Shown here piece after piece: positions 8,845 to 19,541 of a stretch of DNA of 64,000 bases; position 1 is the stretch's first letter; every line of letters begins with the position of its first letter. Origin of the DNA: Micromonospora inositola (lineage in GTDB: Bacteria > Actinomycetota > Actinomycetes > Mycobacteriales > Micromonosporaceae); NCBI RefSeq assembly GCF_900090285.1, contig NZ_LT607754.1, forward strand, positions 3,038,001 to 3,102,000. The letters run 5' to 3'. Below the pieces are notes generated by a model. That model saw nothing but the letters and a program-made list of their open reading frames with translations. It made no database searches and was not told the origin of the DNA. A program made the position numbers and the translations under genes.

Positions 8845-9642
8845 GTGTTCGGACAGGCGAACGTCCTGGCAGCGGGCCAGGCGGAATTCCCACCCAGCGT
8901 GGAGGACTTCTACCTGCCCAGCATCCTGCCCTGGGGTGCGCACGACTCGTACTGGTTCACCAAGATCACTGCGATGGTCTGGATCGCCGTCGGCGTCCTG
9001 ATCATCTTCTTCCTGGCCAGCTATCGGAAGCCGCAGCTGGTGCCGACGAAGAGGCAGTGGTTCGCCGAGTCGATCTACGGCTTCGTGCGGAACAACATCG
9101 CGGTCGACATGATCGGGCACGCGGGGGTGCGGTTCGCGCCGTACTTCACGACGCTGTTCTGCTTCGTCCTGCTGACGAACGCGTTCGCGATCATCCCGTT
9201 CTTCCAGATCTCGCCGAACTCGCACATCGCCTTCCCGGCGTTCCTCGCCGTGATCAGCTACGTGCTGTTCAACTACATCGGCATCCGGCACCACGGCTTC
9301 GTGAAGTACTTCAAGAACTCGCTCCTCCCGCCGGCGCCCTGGTACATCCTGCCGCTGCTGATCCCGATCGAGTTCTTCTCGACCTTCCTGGTCCGGCCGT
9401 TCTCGCTGGCCGTCCGTCTCTTCGCGAACATGTTCGCCGGCCATATGCTCCTGCTGGTCTTCACGCTCGGCGGCTTCGCGATGCTCTCCGCCAACGCCTG
9501 GCTGGCGCCGGTCTCGGTGCTGTCCTGGGTGATGACCATCGCGCTCACCTTCCTCGAATTCCTGGTGATCGTCCTGCAGGCCTACGTCTTCACGGTGTTG
9601 ACCGCCAGCTACGTGCAGGGCGCGCTCGCCGAAGAGCACTGA
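8845..9642 (+). CDS. atpB: F1Fo ATP synthase subunit a
   Basis: A 265-residue integral membrane subunit that forms the proton half-channels beside the c-ring. About six membrane helices are visible. The family's essential arginine is in the helix FLVRPFSLAVRLFANMFAGH (residues about 181-200), and the last helix contains VLQAYVFTVLTASY. The GTG start at 8845 is chosen because AAGGGA sits a few bases upstream; the open frame upstream encodes nothing like subunit a. First of the contiguous atpBEFHAGD operon. Confidence 0.95.
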   Translation: MFGQANVLAAGQAEFPPSVEDFYLPSILPWGAHDSYWFTKITAMVWIAVGVLIIFFLASYRKPQLVPTKRQWFAESIYGFVRNNIAVDMIGHAGVRFAPYFTTLFCFVLLTNAFAIIPFFQISPNSHIAFPAFLAVISYVLFNYIGIRHHGFVKYFKNSLLPPAPWYILPLLIPIEFFSTFLVRPFSLAVRLFANMFAGHMLLLVFTLGGFAMLSANAWLAPVSVLSWVMTIALTFLEFLVIVLQAYVFTVLTASYVQGALAEEH

Positions 9643-9670
9643 TCCACTTCGCACCAACCCGTTGTCGTCC

Positions 9671-9687
9671 CGCGTGACCGTCACGCG
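9671..9687 (+). promoter_or_regulatory. Intercistronic hairpin before atpE
   Basis: CGCGTGA-CCG-TCACGCG forms a perfect 7-bp stem in the 68-base atpB-atpE gap, ending eight bases before the AGGAGGA ribosome site of atpE. There is no T-run, so it is not a terminator. A structure here could stabilise or tune the atpE message, whose product is needed at about ten copies per complex. Confidence 0.45.
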
Positions 9688-9710
9688 TGATAACCAGGAG
9701 GAACCAACCA

Positions 9711-9953
9711 ATGGACGTTCTCGCCGCGCAAGGTGTAGTTGGCAGCACCGCCGCCATCGGCTACGGTCTCGCGGCCATCGGCCCGGGCATCGGCGTCGGC
9801 CTGGTCTTCGCCGCCTACATCCAGTCGACCGCCCGCCAGCCGGAGTCGTCGCGGATGACCCTGCCGTACGTCTGGATCGGCTTCGCCGTCATCGAGGCGC
9901 TCGCGCTGCTGGGCATCGCCTTCGGCTTCATCTGGCAGGGCACGCTTTCCTGA
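9711..9953 (+). CDS. atpE: F1Fo ATP synthase subunit c
   Basis: An 80-residue hairpin of two membrane helices that oligomerises into the proton-driven rotor ring. The first helix has the glycine packing motif GLAAIGPGIGVG (residues 19-30). The second carries the proton-binding glutamate Glu62 in FAVIEALALLG. A very good AGGAGG ribosome site precedes the ATG. An upstream in-frame ATG at 9687 exists but would add an unconserved octapeptide. Confidence 0.95.
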   Translation: MDVLAAQGVVGSTAAIGYGLAAIGPGIGVGLVFAAYIQSTARQPESSRMTLPYVWIGFAVIEALALLGIAFGFIWQGTLS

Positions 9954-9980
9954 TCCCGCCCCTCGACCGGGAGGTCACCC

Positions 9981-10520
9981 ATGTTCTTCCTCGCCGCTGA
10001 GGGCGGTGGAGCGACCCACAACCCGATCATTCCTGCCTGGCAGGAGATCGTGGTGGGTGGGATCGCCTTCATCCTGCTCTGCTTCGTGCTGATGAAGTTC
10101 GTCTTCCCCCGCATGGAGCAGACGTTCCAGGCCCGGGTCGACGCGATCGAGGGCGGCATCAAGCGCGCCGAGGCCGCCCAGGCCGAGGCCAACCAGCTGC
10201 TCGAGCAGTACCGGGCGCAGCTCGCCGAGGCGCGTACCGACGCCGCCAAGATCCGGGACGACGCCCGGGCCGACGCCGAGGGCATCCGTCAGGACATCCT
10301 CGCCAAGGCGCGGGAGGAGTCCGACCGGATCATCGCGGCCGGCAAGGAGCAGCTCGCCGCCGAGCGGGCCACCATCGTGCGCGAGCTGCGCACCGAGGTC
10401 GGCACCATCGCGGTGGACCTGGCCAGCAAGATCGTCGGTGAGTCGCTCGTCGACGAGGCGCGGCGCAAGGGCACCGTGGACCGGTTCCTGAGCGGTCTCG
10501 AGAGCGCGGGGGCCCGCTGA
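9981..10520 (+). CDS. atpF: F1Fo ATP synthase subunit b
   Basis: A 179-residue peripheral-stalk subunit. One membrane helix (about residues 22-42) is followed by a long charged coiled coil rich in Ala, Glu, Arg and Lys up to about residue 150, and a C-terminal segment that binds delta. Its stop codon overlaps the atpH start (TGATG), so the two stalk subunits are translationally coupled. Confidence 0.94.
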   Translation: MFFLAAEGGGATHNPIIPAWQEIVVGGIAFILLCFVLMKFVFPRMEQTFQARVDAIEGGIKRAEAAQAEANQLLEQYRAQLAEARTDAAKIRDDARADAEGIRQDILAKAREESDRIIAAGKEQLAAERATIVRELRTEVGTIAVDLASKIVGESLVDEARRKGTVDRFLSGLESAGAR

Positions 10521-11341
10521 TGCAGGCCGCCAGCCGGGAGTCGTACAAGGTCGCGGCCGAGCGCCTCGACGCGTACGCCCGCGGCGCGGAGCCGTCGGCG
10601 GTGGCCTCCACCGCCGACGACATCCTCTCCGCCGCCACGCTGCTGCGGCGCGAGCCGCGGCTGCGCCGGGCGCTGTCGGATCCGGCCCGGTCCGCCGAGG
10701 ACCGTGCCGGGCTGCTGACCGGCATCCTGGGCGGCAAGGTGGGCGCGGACGCGCTCGACCTGCTGACCGGCCTGGTGTCCGGCCGCTGGTCGGCGCCGTC
10801 GGAACTGCTCGACGGCACCGAGCGGCTCGGCGTCGAGGCGCTGCTGGCCAGCGCTGACAAGGCCGGCGACCTCGGCGAGGTCGAGGACGAGCTGTTCCGC
10901 TTCGGTCAGGTCGTCTCCGGTCAGTCGGCGCTCTCCAACGCGCTCTCCGACCCGATCGCCCCGGCCGAGCGGCGGGCCACCCTGGCCCGCGACCTGCTCG
11001 CCGGCCAGGCCCGCCCGGTCACCGTCCGCCTCGTCGAGGCCGCGCTCGGCGGGTTCGGGGGACGCTCCTTCAGCGGTGCGCTCACCCGGCTGGTCGAGCT
11101 GGCCGCCGACCGGCGGGACCGTCAGGTCGCGTACGTGACCGTGGCGGCTCCGTTGAGTGACGAGGAGGAGCGACGCCTCGGTGCCCGCCTCTCCGAGATG
11201 TACGGTCGAGAGGTTTCCGTCAAGCAGACGGTCGACCCCGAGGTGCTCGGTGGGGTGAGCGTGCGGGTCGGCTCCGACCTGTACGACGGCACCGTCCTGC
11301 GCCGCCTCAACGAGACCCGCAACGCGCTCGCGAAGCGCTGA
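10520..11341 (+). CDS. atpH: F1Fo ATP synthase subunit delta
   Basis: A 273-residue delta (OSCP) subunit joining the peripheral stalk to the top of F1. The conserved C-terminal signature is visible in VKQTVDPEVLGGVSVRVGSD followed by the DGTVLRRL segment. Length is typical of actinobacteria, which have a longer delta than the 177 residues of E. coli. An 85-base gap to atpA follows, containing TTTAAGGAAGCAGAGG with the atpA ribosome site. Confidence 0.93.
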   Translation: MQAASRESYKVAAERLDAYARGAEPSAVASTADDILSAATLLRREPRLRRALSDPARSAEDRAGLLTGILGGKVGADALDLLTGLVSGRWSAPSELLDGTERLGVEALLASADKAGDLGEVEDELFRFGQVVSGQSALSNALSDPIAPAERRATLARDLLAGQARPVTVRLVEAALGGFGGRSFSGALTRLVELAADRRDRQVAYVTVAAPLSDEEERRLGARLSEMYGREVSVKQTVDPEVLGGVSVRVGSDLYDGTVLRRLNETRNALAKR

Positions 11342-11426
11342 CCAGCGTCTCCGCAGCCCTGATTCGACCCCATCGGACCGGTCGGTACTAGGTATCCCGG
11401 GCCCCTGAAATTTAAGGAAGCAGAGG

Positions 11427-13079
11427 ATGGCCGAGCTGACCATCTCGACGGAGGAGATCCGCGGCGCCCTGGAGCGCTACGTCTCCTCCTACACGGCCGA
11501 CGTCTCCCGCGAGGAGGTCGGCACCGTCACCGACGCCGGCGACGGCATCGCCCACGTCGAGGGTCTCCCCTCGACCATGACCAACGAGCTCCTGGAGTTC
11601 GAGGACGGCACGCTCGGCCTGGCGCTGAACCTCGACGTCCGGGAGATCGGTGTCGTCGTCCTCGGTGACTACGGCGGGATCGAGGAGGGGCAGCGCGTCA
11701 AGCGGACCGAGCGGGTGCTCTCCGTGCCGGTCGGCGACGCCTTCCTGGGCCGCGTGGTCAACGCGCTCGCCCAGCCGATCGACGGCCTCGGCGACATCGC
11801 GAACGAGGGCTACCGCGAGCTGGAGCTGCAGGCTCCGAACGTGATGGCCCGGCAGTCCGTCTTCGAGCCGATGCAGACCGGCATCAAGGCGGTCGACGCG
11901 ATGACCCCGATCGGCCGGGGCCAGCGGCAGCTGATCATCGGTGACCGCAAGACCGGCAAGACCACGGTCGCCCTGGACACCATCCTCAACCAGCGGGACA
12001 ACTGGCGCTCCGGCGACCCGAAGAAGCAGGTTCGCTGCATCTACGTCGCCATTGGCCAGAAGGCCTCCACGATCGCCTCGATCAAGGGCATCCTGGAGGA
12101 GGCGGGCGCGATGGAGTACACCACCATCGTCGCCTCCCCGGCGTCCGACCCGGCCGGCTTCAAGTACCTCGCCCCCTACACCGGCTCGTCCATCGGGCAG
12201 CACTGGATGTACGGCGGCAAGCACGTCCTGATCGTCTTCGACGACCTGAGCAAGCAGGCCGAGGCGTACCGCGCCGTGTCGCTGCTGCTGCGTCGCCCGC
12301 CAGGCCGCGAGGCGTACCCGGGTGACGTCTTCTACCTGCACTCCCGGCTGCTTGAGCGCTGCGCGAAGCTCTCCGACGAGCTGGGCGGCGGCTCGATGAC
12401 CGGTCTGCCGATCATCGAGACGAAGGCCAACGACATCTCGGCCTTCATCCCGACCAACGTCATCTCGATCACCGACGGCCAGATCTTCCTCGAGACCGAC
12501 CTGTTCAACCAGGGCGTCCGGCCGGCCATCAACGTCGGCACCTCGGTCTCCCGGGTCGGTGGCGCCGCGCAGGTGAAGCCGATGAAGAAGGTCGCCGGTT
12601 CGCTCCGGCTCAACCTGGCCCAGTTCCGCGAGCTGGAGGCGTTCGCCGCCTTCGCCTCCGACCTGGACAAGGCCTCCCGGGCCCAGCTGGAGCGCGGCTC
12701 CCGCCTGGTCGAGCTGCTCAAGCAGCCGAACTACTCGCCGTACCCGGTGCAGGAGCAGGTCGTCTCCGTCTGGGCCGGCGTCGAGGGCAAGCTGGACGAC
12801 ATCCCGGTGGGCGAGGTCCGTCGCTTCGAGTCGGAGTTCCTCCAGTACCTCCGGCACAAGCACGAGGGCACTCTCGTGGCGATCGCTGACAACAAGTGGG
12901 ACGACGAGATCATCGGCACCCTGGACCAGGCCATCACCGAGTTCAAGCAGATGTTCCTGGGCAAGGAGGACGAGCAGCGGATCAACGAGCCCGCCGCGAA
13001 GCCGCTGGCGGGCGAGGAGAACCGCGAGACGGTGACCCGCTTCCGGGACGGCTCGACCGACCGCCCGGTAGAGAGCTGA
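11427..13079 (+). CDS. atpA: F1Fo ATP synthase subunit alpha
   Basis: A 550-residue non-catalytic nucleotide-binding subunit of F1. The Walker A sequence is GDRKTGKT near residue 172 (the common form is GDRQTGKT). Further landmarks are [11 protein letters not shown] with the Walker B aspartate near 272, and the signature [17 protein letters not shown] near 368-385, which includes the conserved arginine finger. Length is somewhat above the E. coli 513 because of a C-terminal acidic/polar extension. Followed by atpG after three bases. Confidence 0.96.
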   Translation: MAELTISTEEIRGALERYVSSYTADVSREEVGTVTDAGDGIAHVEGLPSTMTNELLEFEDGTLGLALNLDVREIGVVVLGDYGGIEEGQRVKRTERVLSVPVGDAFLGRVVNALAQPIDGLGDIANEGYRELELQAPNVMARQSVFEPMQTGIKAVDAMTPIGRGQRQLIIGDRKTGKTTVALDTILNQRDNWRSGDPKKQVRCIYVAIGQKASTIASIKGILEEAGAMEYTTIVASPASDPAGFKYLAPYTGSSIGQHWMYGGKHVLIVFDDLSKQAEAYRAVSLLLRRPPGREAYPGDVFYLHSRLLERCAKLSDELGGGSMTGLPIIETKANDISAFIPTNVISITDGQIFLETDLFNQGVRPAINVGTSVSRVGGAAQVKPMKKVAGSLRLNLAQFRELEAFAAFASDLDKASRAQLERGSRLVELLKQPNYSPYPVQEQVVSVWAGVEGKLDDIPVGEVRRFESEFLQYLRHKHEGTLVAIADNKWDDEIIGTLDQAITEFKQMFLGKEDEQRINEPAAKPLAGEENRETVTRFRDGSTDRPVES

Positions 13080-13082
13080 TCC

Positions 13083-15448
<2,366 letters not shown>

Positions 15449-15464
15449 ACCTCGGTCACACCCA

Positions 15465-15499
15465 CGGAGGCCATCCCGGCGTAGCCGGGGTGGCCTCCG
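15465..15499 (+). terminator. Terminator after atpD
   Basis: A 15-bp stem, CGGAGGCCATCCCGG paired with CCGGGGTGGCCTCCG (one G-T wobble), with a five-base loop, starting 17 bases after atpD. There is no long T-run, as is common for high-GC actinobacteria. It would cut off atpC from the main operon. Confidence 0.75.
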
Positions 15500-15665
15500 T
15501 CCGTTCGGGTCCGGTGATAGCAGATGTCCGCTTCGGCGGCAAGCGGTTCGCCGAGACGCGGGGTACCGTTCGTGGCGCGGCGCTCACGTATGAGCGTTGA
15601 TCTTTGCAACGAAACGGTCGCCAGCGCCCGTCTTCCAGTCGTGGGCGTGACGAATGGAGGTGCTC

Positions 15666-16802
15666 GTGGCTAAGGCCGGCACGGACGGCGGCAAGCGGTC
15701 CTTCTGGCGTGGGGTGCCCCGGTGGGCCCGCGTCTGCACCGCCTTCGGTGTGGTCCTCATGGTGCTCAGCGGCGCGGTGCTGGTCGGCTACGAGGCGCTG
15801 CTGTCCCGCTATGAGGGCGCGGTCGGCAAGGGCGACCTCTTCGGCGACGAGGCCGCCGGTGCCCAGGAGCGCAAGAGCGACATCAAGGGCCCGCTGAACA
15901 TCCTGCTGGTCGGCATCGACCCCCGCAAACCGGAGACCCCGCCGCTGGCGGACTCGATCATGATCCTGCACGTGCCCGCCGGGATGGACCGCGGCTACCT
16001 CTTCTCGCTGCCGCGGGACCTGCGGGTGGACATCCCGCAGTTCCCCAAGGCGAACTTCCCGGGCCGTACGGACAAGCTGAACGCCGCCATGTCGTTCGGC
16101 AGTCGGGTCCCGGGCAAGAACCCGGACGCCGCGCAGGGCTTCGAGCTGCTCGCGAAGACCGTGCAGCAGGTCACCGGGATCCAGCGCTTCGACGCCGGCG
16201 CGATCATCAACTTCACCGGCTTCAAGAAGATCGTCGACGCGATGGGTGGCGTCGACATGAACATCGAGCGGGACGTGAAGTCCGAGCACCTGCAGCCGGA
16301 CGGCACGGCGCGCCAGCTCAAGCCGGGCGGCGGGGGCTACCTCGGCCCGCAGGCCGAGTACAAGAAGGGCAACGCGCACCTCAACGGCTGGCAGGCGCTG
16401 GACTACGTCCGCCAGCGCTACCCGAAGAACGGTGTGCCGGACGCCGACTACGGCCGGCAGCGGCACCAGCAGCAGTTCATCAAGGCGATGGTCAACCAGG
16501 CGTTCAGCGCCGACGTGGTGACCAACCCGATCAAGCTGGACCGAGTCATCCGGGCCGCCGGCCAGTCGCTGATCTTCAACGGCCGCGGCTACAGCGTGGT
16601 CGACTTCGCGATCGCCCTGAAGGGCATCCGGTCGGATTCGATCGAGACCATCAAGCTCCCCGGCGGGGGCATCGGCACCGGCTCGGCGTACAAGGGGGAG
16701 CGGCTGCTGCCCACGGCGCAGGACTTCTTCACCGCCATCCGCACCGAGCAGGTGGACGCCTTCATGCTGGAGCACCCCGACTTCAAGCAGAAGAACAGTT
16801 AA
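15666..16802 (+). CDS. LytR-CpsA-Psr (LCP) family cell-wall ligase
   Basis: A 378-residue membrane-anchored protein. One helix (about residues 22-45) is followed by the extracellular LCP domain: LNILLVGIDPR, then DSIMILHV with the conserved aspartate, the SLPRDLRVDIP arginine region, and DYVRQRYPKN with the second conserved arginine. Known family members transfer glycopolymers such as arabinogalactan or teichoic acid from lipid carriers to peptidoglycan. The GTG at 15666 is chosen because GGAGG ends five bases upstream; ATG 15654 overlaps that ribosome site. It sits between atpD and atpC, bounded by strong terminators on both sides, so it is a separate unit. Confidence 0.9.
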   Translation: MAKAGTDGGKRSFWRGVPRWARVCTAFGVVLMVLSGAVLVGYEALLSRYEGAVGKGDLFGDEAAGAQERKSDIKGPLNILLVGIDPRKPETPPLADSIMILHVPAGMDRGYLFSLPRDLRVDIPQFPKANFPGRTDKLNAAMSFGSRVPGKNPDAAQGFELLAKTVQQVTGIQRFDAGAIINFTGFKKIVDAMGGVDMNIERDVKSEHLQPDGTARQLKPGGGGYLGPQAEYKKGNAHLNGWQALDYVRQRYPKNGVPDADYGRQRHQQQFIKAMVNQAFSADVVTNPIKLDRVIRAAGQSLIFNGRGYSVVDFAIALKGIRSDSIETIKLPGGGIGTGSAYKGERLLPTAQDFFTAIRTEQVDAFMLEHPDFKQKNS

Positions 16803-16810
16803 CGTGAGCG

Positions 16811-16844
16811 CGAGCGGGCCCCGGCGCACGCCGGGGCCCGCTCG
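16811..16844 (+). terminator. Terminator after the LCP gene
   Basis: A perfect 15-bp stem, CGAGCGGGCCCCGGC with its complement, and a four-base loop, eight bases after the LCP stop codon. Very stable, without a T-run. Confidence 0.82.
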
Positions 16845-16888
16845 TGTGGCACCGGGCACCTCCCGTGGCGCAGCTCTCGCCACCCGCG

Positions 16889-16918
16889 TTGGGTGGCCCC
16901 CGGGGTCGCGACTAGACT
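16889..16918 (+). promoter_or_regulatory. Putative promoter of atpC
   Basis: TTGGGT and TAGACT are separated by 18 bases, matching the housekeeping pattern (TTGACA, TANNNT). They lie between the LCP terminator and the atpC ribosome site AAGGAGA. A promoter is needed here, because terminators isolate atpC from atpD and from the LCP gene. Confidence 0.5.
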
Positions 16919-16951
16919 TTCGGCAATCCGCCGCCGCAGCAAGGAGACAGC

Positions 16952-17230
16952 GTGGCACAGCAGCTTCACGTCGAGCTCGTAGCCGTCGAGGAGAAGGTCT
17001 GGTCCGGCGAGGCCGAGATGGTCGTCGCCCGGACGACCGAGGGTGAGCTGGGTGTGCTCCCGGGCCACGCGCCGCTGCTCGGCCAGCTCGCGGAGCCCAG
17101 CCAGGTCCGCATCAAGCAGGCCGGCGGCCAGCAGGTCGCGTACGACGTCGCCGGCGGTTTCCTCTCCGTGACCGGTGAGGGCGTCACCGTCCTCGCCGAG
17201 AGCGCCACCCCCGCCACTCCGGCCCGCTGA
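16952..17230 (+). CDS. atpC: F1Fo ATP synthase subunit epsilon
   Basis: A 92-residue protein consisting of the N-terminal beta-sandwich of epsilon: VELVAVEEKVWSGEAEMVVA, then GELGVLPGHAPLLGQL and GGFLSVTGEGVTVLAE. The C-terminal two-helix inhibitory domain of long epsilon subunits is essentially absent, leaving only a short Ala/Thr/Pro tail. Short epsilon forms are known in other actinobacteria. GTG start with AAGGAG at good spacing. It is separated from atpD by 1.5 kb and the LCP gene. Confidence 0.92.
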   Translation: MAQQLHVELVAVEEKVWSGEAEMVVARTTEGELGVLPGHAPLLGQLAEPSQVRIKQAGGQQVAYDVAGGFLSVTGEGVTVLAESATPATPAR

Positions 17231-17242
17231 GCCGACCCGCCG

Positions 17243-17698
17243 ATGAAGATCGTGGAAGGGATCGGAATCGGCGTCGCGGTCGTGCTCGCCGCGCTTCTGA
17301 TCCTCTTCATCCGGCGGGCCCTGTTCACCCGCAGCGGAGGCATCATCCGGCTCAGCGTCCGGGTCTCCACGATCCTGGACGGTCGGGGCTGGTCACCCGG
17401 CTTCGGCCGGTTCGCCGGCGACCAGCTGCGGTGGTACCGGATGTTCAGCTTCGCCCTGCGCCCCAAGCGGGTGCTCTCCCGCAAAGGGCTGGCCGTGGAG
17501 CGCCGCCGGCTCCCGGAGGGGCAGGAACGCCTCTCCATGCCCGCGGACTGGGTGATCCTCCGCTGTACCAGCAACCATGCGCCGGTGGAGATCGCCATGG
17601 CACGGTCCACGGTCACCGGCTTCCTCTCCTGGCTCGAGGCCGCCCCGCCCGGGGCGGCCTCGCCGCGTCTGGCCTCCCAGGACTGGCCCGCCGCCTGA
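17243..17698 (+). CDS. DUF2550 family membrane-anchored protein
   Basis: A 151-residue protein with one N-terminal membrane helix (about residues 5-25), then a basic domain with RGWSPGFGRFAGDQLRWYRMFS and a C-terminal FLSWLEAAPP segment. This matches DUF2550, encoded next to atpC across actinobacteria. It starts 12 bases after atpC and is probably co-transcribed. Function is not known. Confidence 0.8.
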   Translation: MKIVEGIGIGVAVVLAALLILFIRRALFTRSGGIIRLSVRVSTILDGRGWSPGFGRFAGDQLRWYRMFSFALRPKRVLSRKGLAVERRRLPEGQERLSMPADWVILRCTSNHAPVEIAMARSTVTGFLSWLEAAPPGAASPRLASQDWPAA

Positions 17699-17756
17699 CT
17701 CACCCGGCTCTTTGGGGTGGGCCCGCCGTGACCGGCTCCCCGCTCTCCCGTTCTTT

Positions 17757-17851
17757 GGTTGCGGTGGGGCCGGTGGCGACCGTCCCCGGCTTCGGGCGGT
17801 CAGGCTTGATCCCTGCGCCGGGGACGGTCGCCCCCCAGCCCTGATTTGGTC
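17757..17851 (+). repeat. Palindromic repeat, left copy of an inverted pair
   Basis: About 95 bases that recur in inverse orientation, nearly identical, at 19045-19140, so that the pair brackets one muralytic-protein gene. Each copy is itself a hairpin: here GGCGACCGTCCCCGGC (17775-17790) pairs perfectly with 17817-17832 around a 26-base loop. The loop contains the orientation-specific CAGGCTTGATCC. Confidence 0.85.
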
Positions 17852-18049
17852 GCCGTCCGCCCGGTGCGCCAGGTGGCTTTTCGGGTACGGGTTCCGGTTC
17901 GCCGCCTGGGTGGGCTCCGGTGCCCGCTTGGGCGTGATCGACTCCGTGTCCCCGATGTTGGCGGTGTCCGATGGGCGCGGATCCCGCCACGTCGGCGATC
18001 TGGTGCCGGCTGTCCGGTTCGGTCCGCCCGGCCACCGCCGGACTGGGCG
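17852..18049. other. Intergenic stretch, no gene seen
   Basis: About 200 bases between the left repeat and the conserved leader. Reading frames here lack coding bias or recognisable motifs. I see no promoter I could defend. Confidence 0.5.
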
Positions 18050-18347
18050 GGATGTCCGTTTCTGGGTGTGACCGGCGGCATCCCCCAGCCGGAATCGTGG
18101 CCGGGCCGGGGTCGTTACATCTCCCGTACGACCGAGTACCTGGCCCGCTCGACGGGTTGGTGGTCGGGCCCCGGAATGATGGCGGGCCGGCGGTCGTTAC
18201 ACGTGGTCCCGGCGCTGCGAAGAGGCCCCGCCCCGCGGCCGGACCGGGCAGAGACTTTCCCCCTTGCAGTTTTTGAGCGCCTGACGGTGCTTGCGCACGT
18301 GCCGGCCCCCCTCGGCGGTGACGCCGACCCCCGAATGGAGCTTCACC
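18050..18347 (+). promoter_or_regulatory. Conserved 300-nt leader, copy A
   Basis: From GGATGTCCGTTT to the start codon this stretch aligns almost end to end with 27781-28077, with nearly equal length. Shared blocks include GTCGTTACATNTCCCGTACG (18111), CCCCGGAATGATGG, a second GTCGTTACAC (18193), GCGAAGAGGCCCC, GCGCCTGACGGTGCT and CCCCCGAATGGAGCTT with the ribosome site. The two GTCGTTACA elements are 82 bases apart, as in copy B. A promoter plus a regulated 5' UTR is likely. Confidence 0.7.
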
Positions 18348-18938
18348 ATGAACACGATCATGCGTAAGAGCGTTCTGGGTATTGCTGGTCTGGCTTTCAC
18401 CGGTGGCGTGTTCGCCGGTCCGGTCGCCGCGCACGCCGACGCCACCCCGGTGGCCGGCAAGCCGGTCGCTGTGCAGGCCGACAAGCCGGGCGTGGACAAG
18501 GGCAAGCTGATTCCGCATGGTGTGCAGGGCGCGCAGTCGAAGATCACCCTGAACGCTGAGCAGACCGGCAACGCCAAGGCGATCATCGCGGCGACGAAGA
18601 AGGCGGGTCTGCCGGAGCGGGCCGCGGTCATCTCGATCGCGACCAGCCTGCAGGAGTCGAAGCTGGAGAACCTGGGTCACCTGGGTGACGCCAACGACCA
18701 CGACTCGTTGGGCCTGTTCCAGCAGCGTCCGTCCTCGGGTTGGGGCACGCCGAAGCAGATCACCGACCCCGAGTACGCGACCCTGGCGTTCGAGAAGGGT
18801 CTCAAGCAGGTCGACGGGTGGCAGGACATGCCGCTGACCGAGGCCGCCCAGACGGTGCAGGTGTCGGCCTACCCGGACGCCTACGCCCAGTGGGAGCAGC
18901 AGGCCGCCGACATCGTCGCCGCCAACTGGAACAGCTGA
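18348..18938 (+). CDS. Secreted lysozyme-like/lytic transglycosylase-type protein (paralogue A)
   Basis: A 196-residue exported protein. The signal peptide has MRKSV, a hydrophobic core GIAGLAFTGGVFAG and a likely AHA cut near residue 29. The C-terminal domain (about 75-196) reads like a small lysozyme-fold domain, with ATSLQESKLENLGHLGDAND holding the probable catalytic glutamate, then LGLFQQRPSSGWG. Such domains are often annotated only by homology, so cleavage of peptidoglycan is inferred. It is about 80% identical to the protein at 28078-28671; the N-terminal linker differs most. GGAG ribosome site upstream, strong terminator downstream, and flanking inverted repeats. Confidence 0.65.
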   Translation: MNTIMRKSVLGIAGLAFTGGVFAGPVAAHADATPVAGKPVAVQADKPGVDKGKLIPHGVQGAQSKITLNAEQTGNAKAIIAATKKAGLPERAAVISIATSLQESKLENLGHLGDANDHDSLGLFQQRPSSGWGTPKQITDPEYATLAFEKGLKQVDGWQDMPLTEAAQTVQVSAYPDAYAQWEQQAADIVAANWNS

Positions 18939-18960
18939 CCCAACCGAACAAGGCAACAAG

Positions 18961-19007
18961 CCGCTGGCCGGCACCCCGAGACACGGGGTGCCGGCCAGCG
19001 GCGTTTT
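18961..19007 (+). terminator. Rho-independent terminator after muralytic paralogue A
   Basis: An 18-bp perfect stem beginning CCGCTGGCCGGCACCCCG with loop AGACA, followed by CGTTTT. A similar stem follows paralogue B, so leader, gene and terminator were duplicated together. Confidence 0.9.
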
Positions 19008-19044
19008 CACGTACCGCAGAAGAACCGTGACCCGCGCGGACCGT

Positions 19045-19140
19045 GACCAAGGTCAGGGCTGGGGGCGGCCGTCCCCGGCGCAGGGATCAAGCCTGACCGC
19101 CCGGAGCCGGGGACGGTCGCCCCCAGCCCCCACCGCAACC
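19045..19140 (-). repeat. Palindromic repeat, right copy of an inverted pair
   Basis: Reverse complement of 17757-17851 with only a few changes, including the loop core and the GGTTGCGGTGGGG edge. Internal hairpin is conserved with one mismatched pair. It lies between the terminator of paralogue A and the converging VOC gene. Confidence 0.85.
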
Positions 19141-19145
19141 ACGGA

Positions 19146-19541
19146 TCAAACCCCCGCGACCAGCTCCACCTCATACCCCTGCCCGTCGGCGAGGTAGGCG
19201 GCGTACGTCCCCGGACCGCCCGCGTGCGGGTGCCGGTCCGGGAAGAGCAACTCCCAGCCGTGGTCGGGGGCGGCGACGACCAGGGCGTCCACCGCGGCCG
19301 GTGGGCCGGCGTGGAAGGCCAGGTGGTTGAGCCCCGGCGCGAGCCGGTCGTGCATCCGCCCGGAGAGCCCGGGGGACTCCTCCAGCACCAGGTAGGTCGG
19401 GCCGAGCCGCCAGGACCGGCCGGCCGGCCAGTCCTGGAACGGCGTCCAGCCCAGCTCGCCGAGGAGCCAGCCCCAGCTGCACCGGGCCGCGTCGAGGTCC
19501 GGTACCCAGACCTCGACGTGGTGCAGCGCGCCGACGGTCAT
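19146..19541 (-). CDS. VOC (glyoxalase-like) family protein
   Basis: A 131-residue single VOC domain. HHVEVWVPDLDAARCSW opens it, GLNHLAFHAGP is the second metal-ligand strand and GYEVELV the last, giving the His/His/Glu pattern of metal-binding VOC proteins. Substrate unknown. The ATG at 19541 overlaps the cobO stop (ATGA), which argues for this start over the ATG seven codons upstream and for translational coupling with cobO. Confidence 0.8.
   Translation of the reverse strand: MTVGALHHVEVWVPDLDAARCSWGWLLGELGWTPFQDWPAGRSWRLGPTYLVLEESPGLSGRMHDRLAPGLNHLAFHAGPPAAVDALVVAAPDHGWELLFPDRHPHAGGPGTYAAYLADGQGYEVELVAGV

Noticed and set aside
18050-18347. c-di-AMP (ydaO-type) riboswitch before the muralytic genes
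   Set aside because: Position and gene class fit, but the conserved ydaO core motifs are not present in either leader.
18291-18347. Upstream in-frame start for muralytic paralogue A
   Set aside because: The signal peptide starts properly at 18348, with GGAG at good spacing, and the paralogue starts at the same point.
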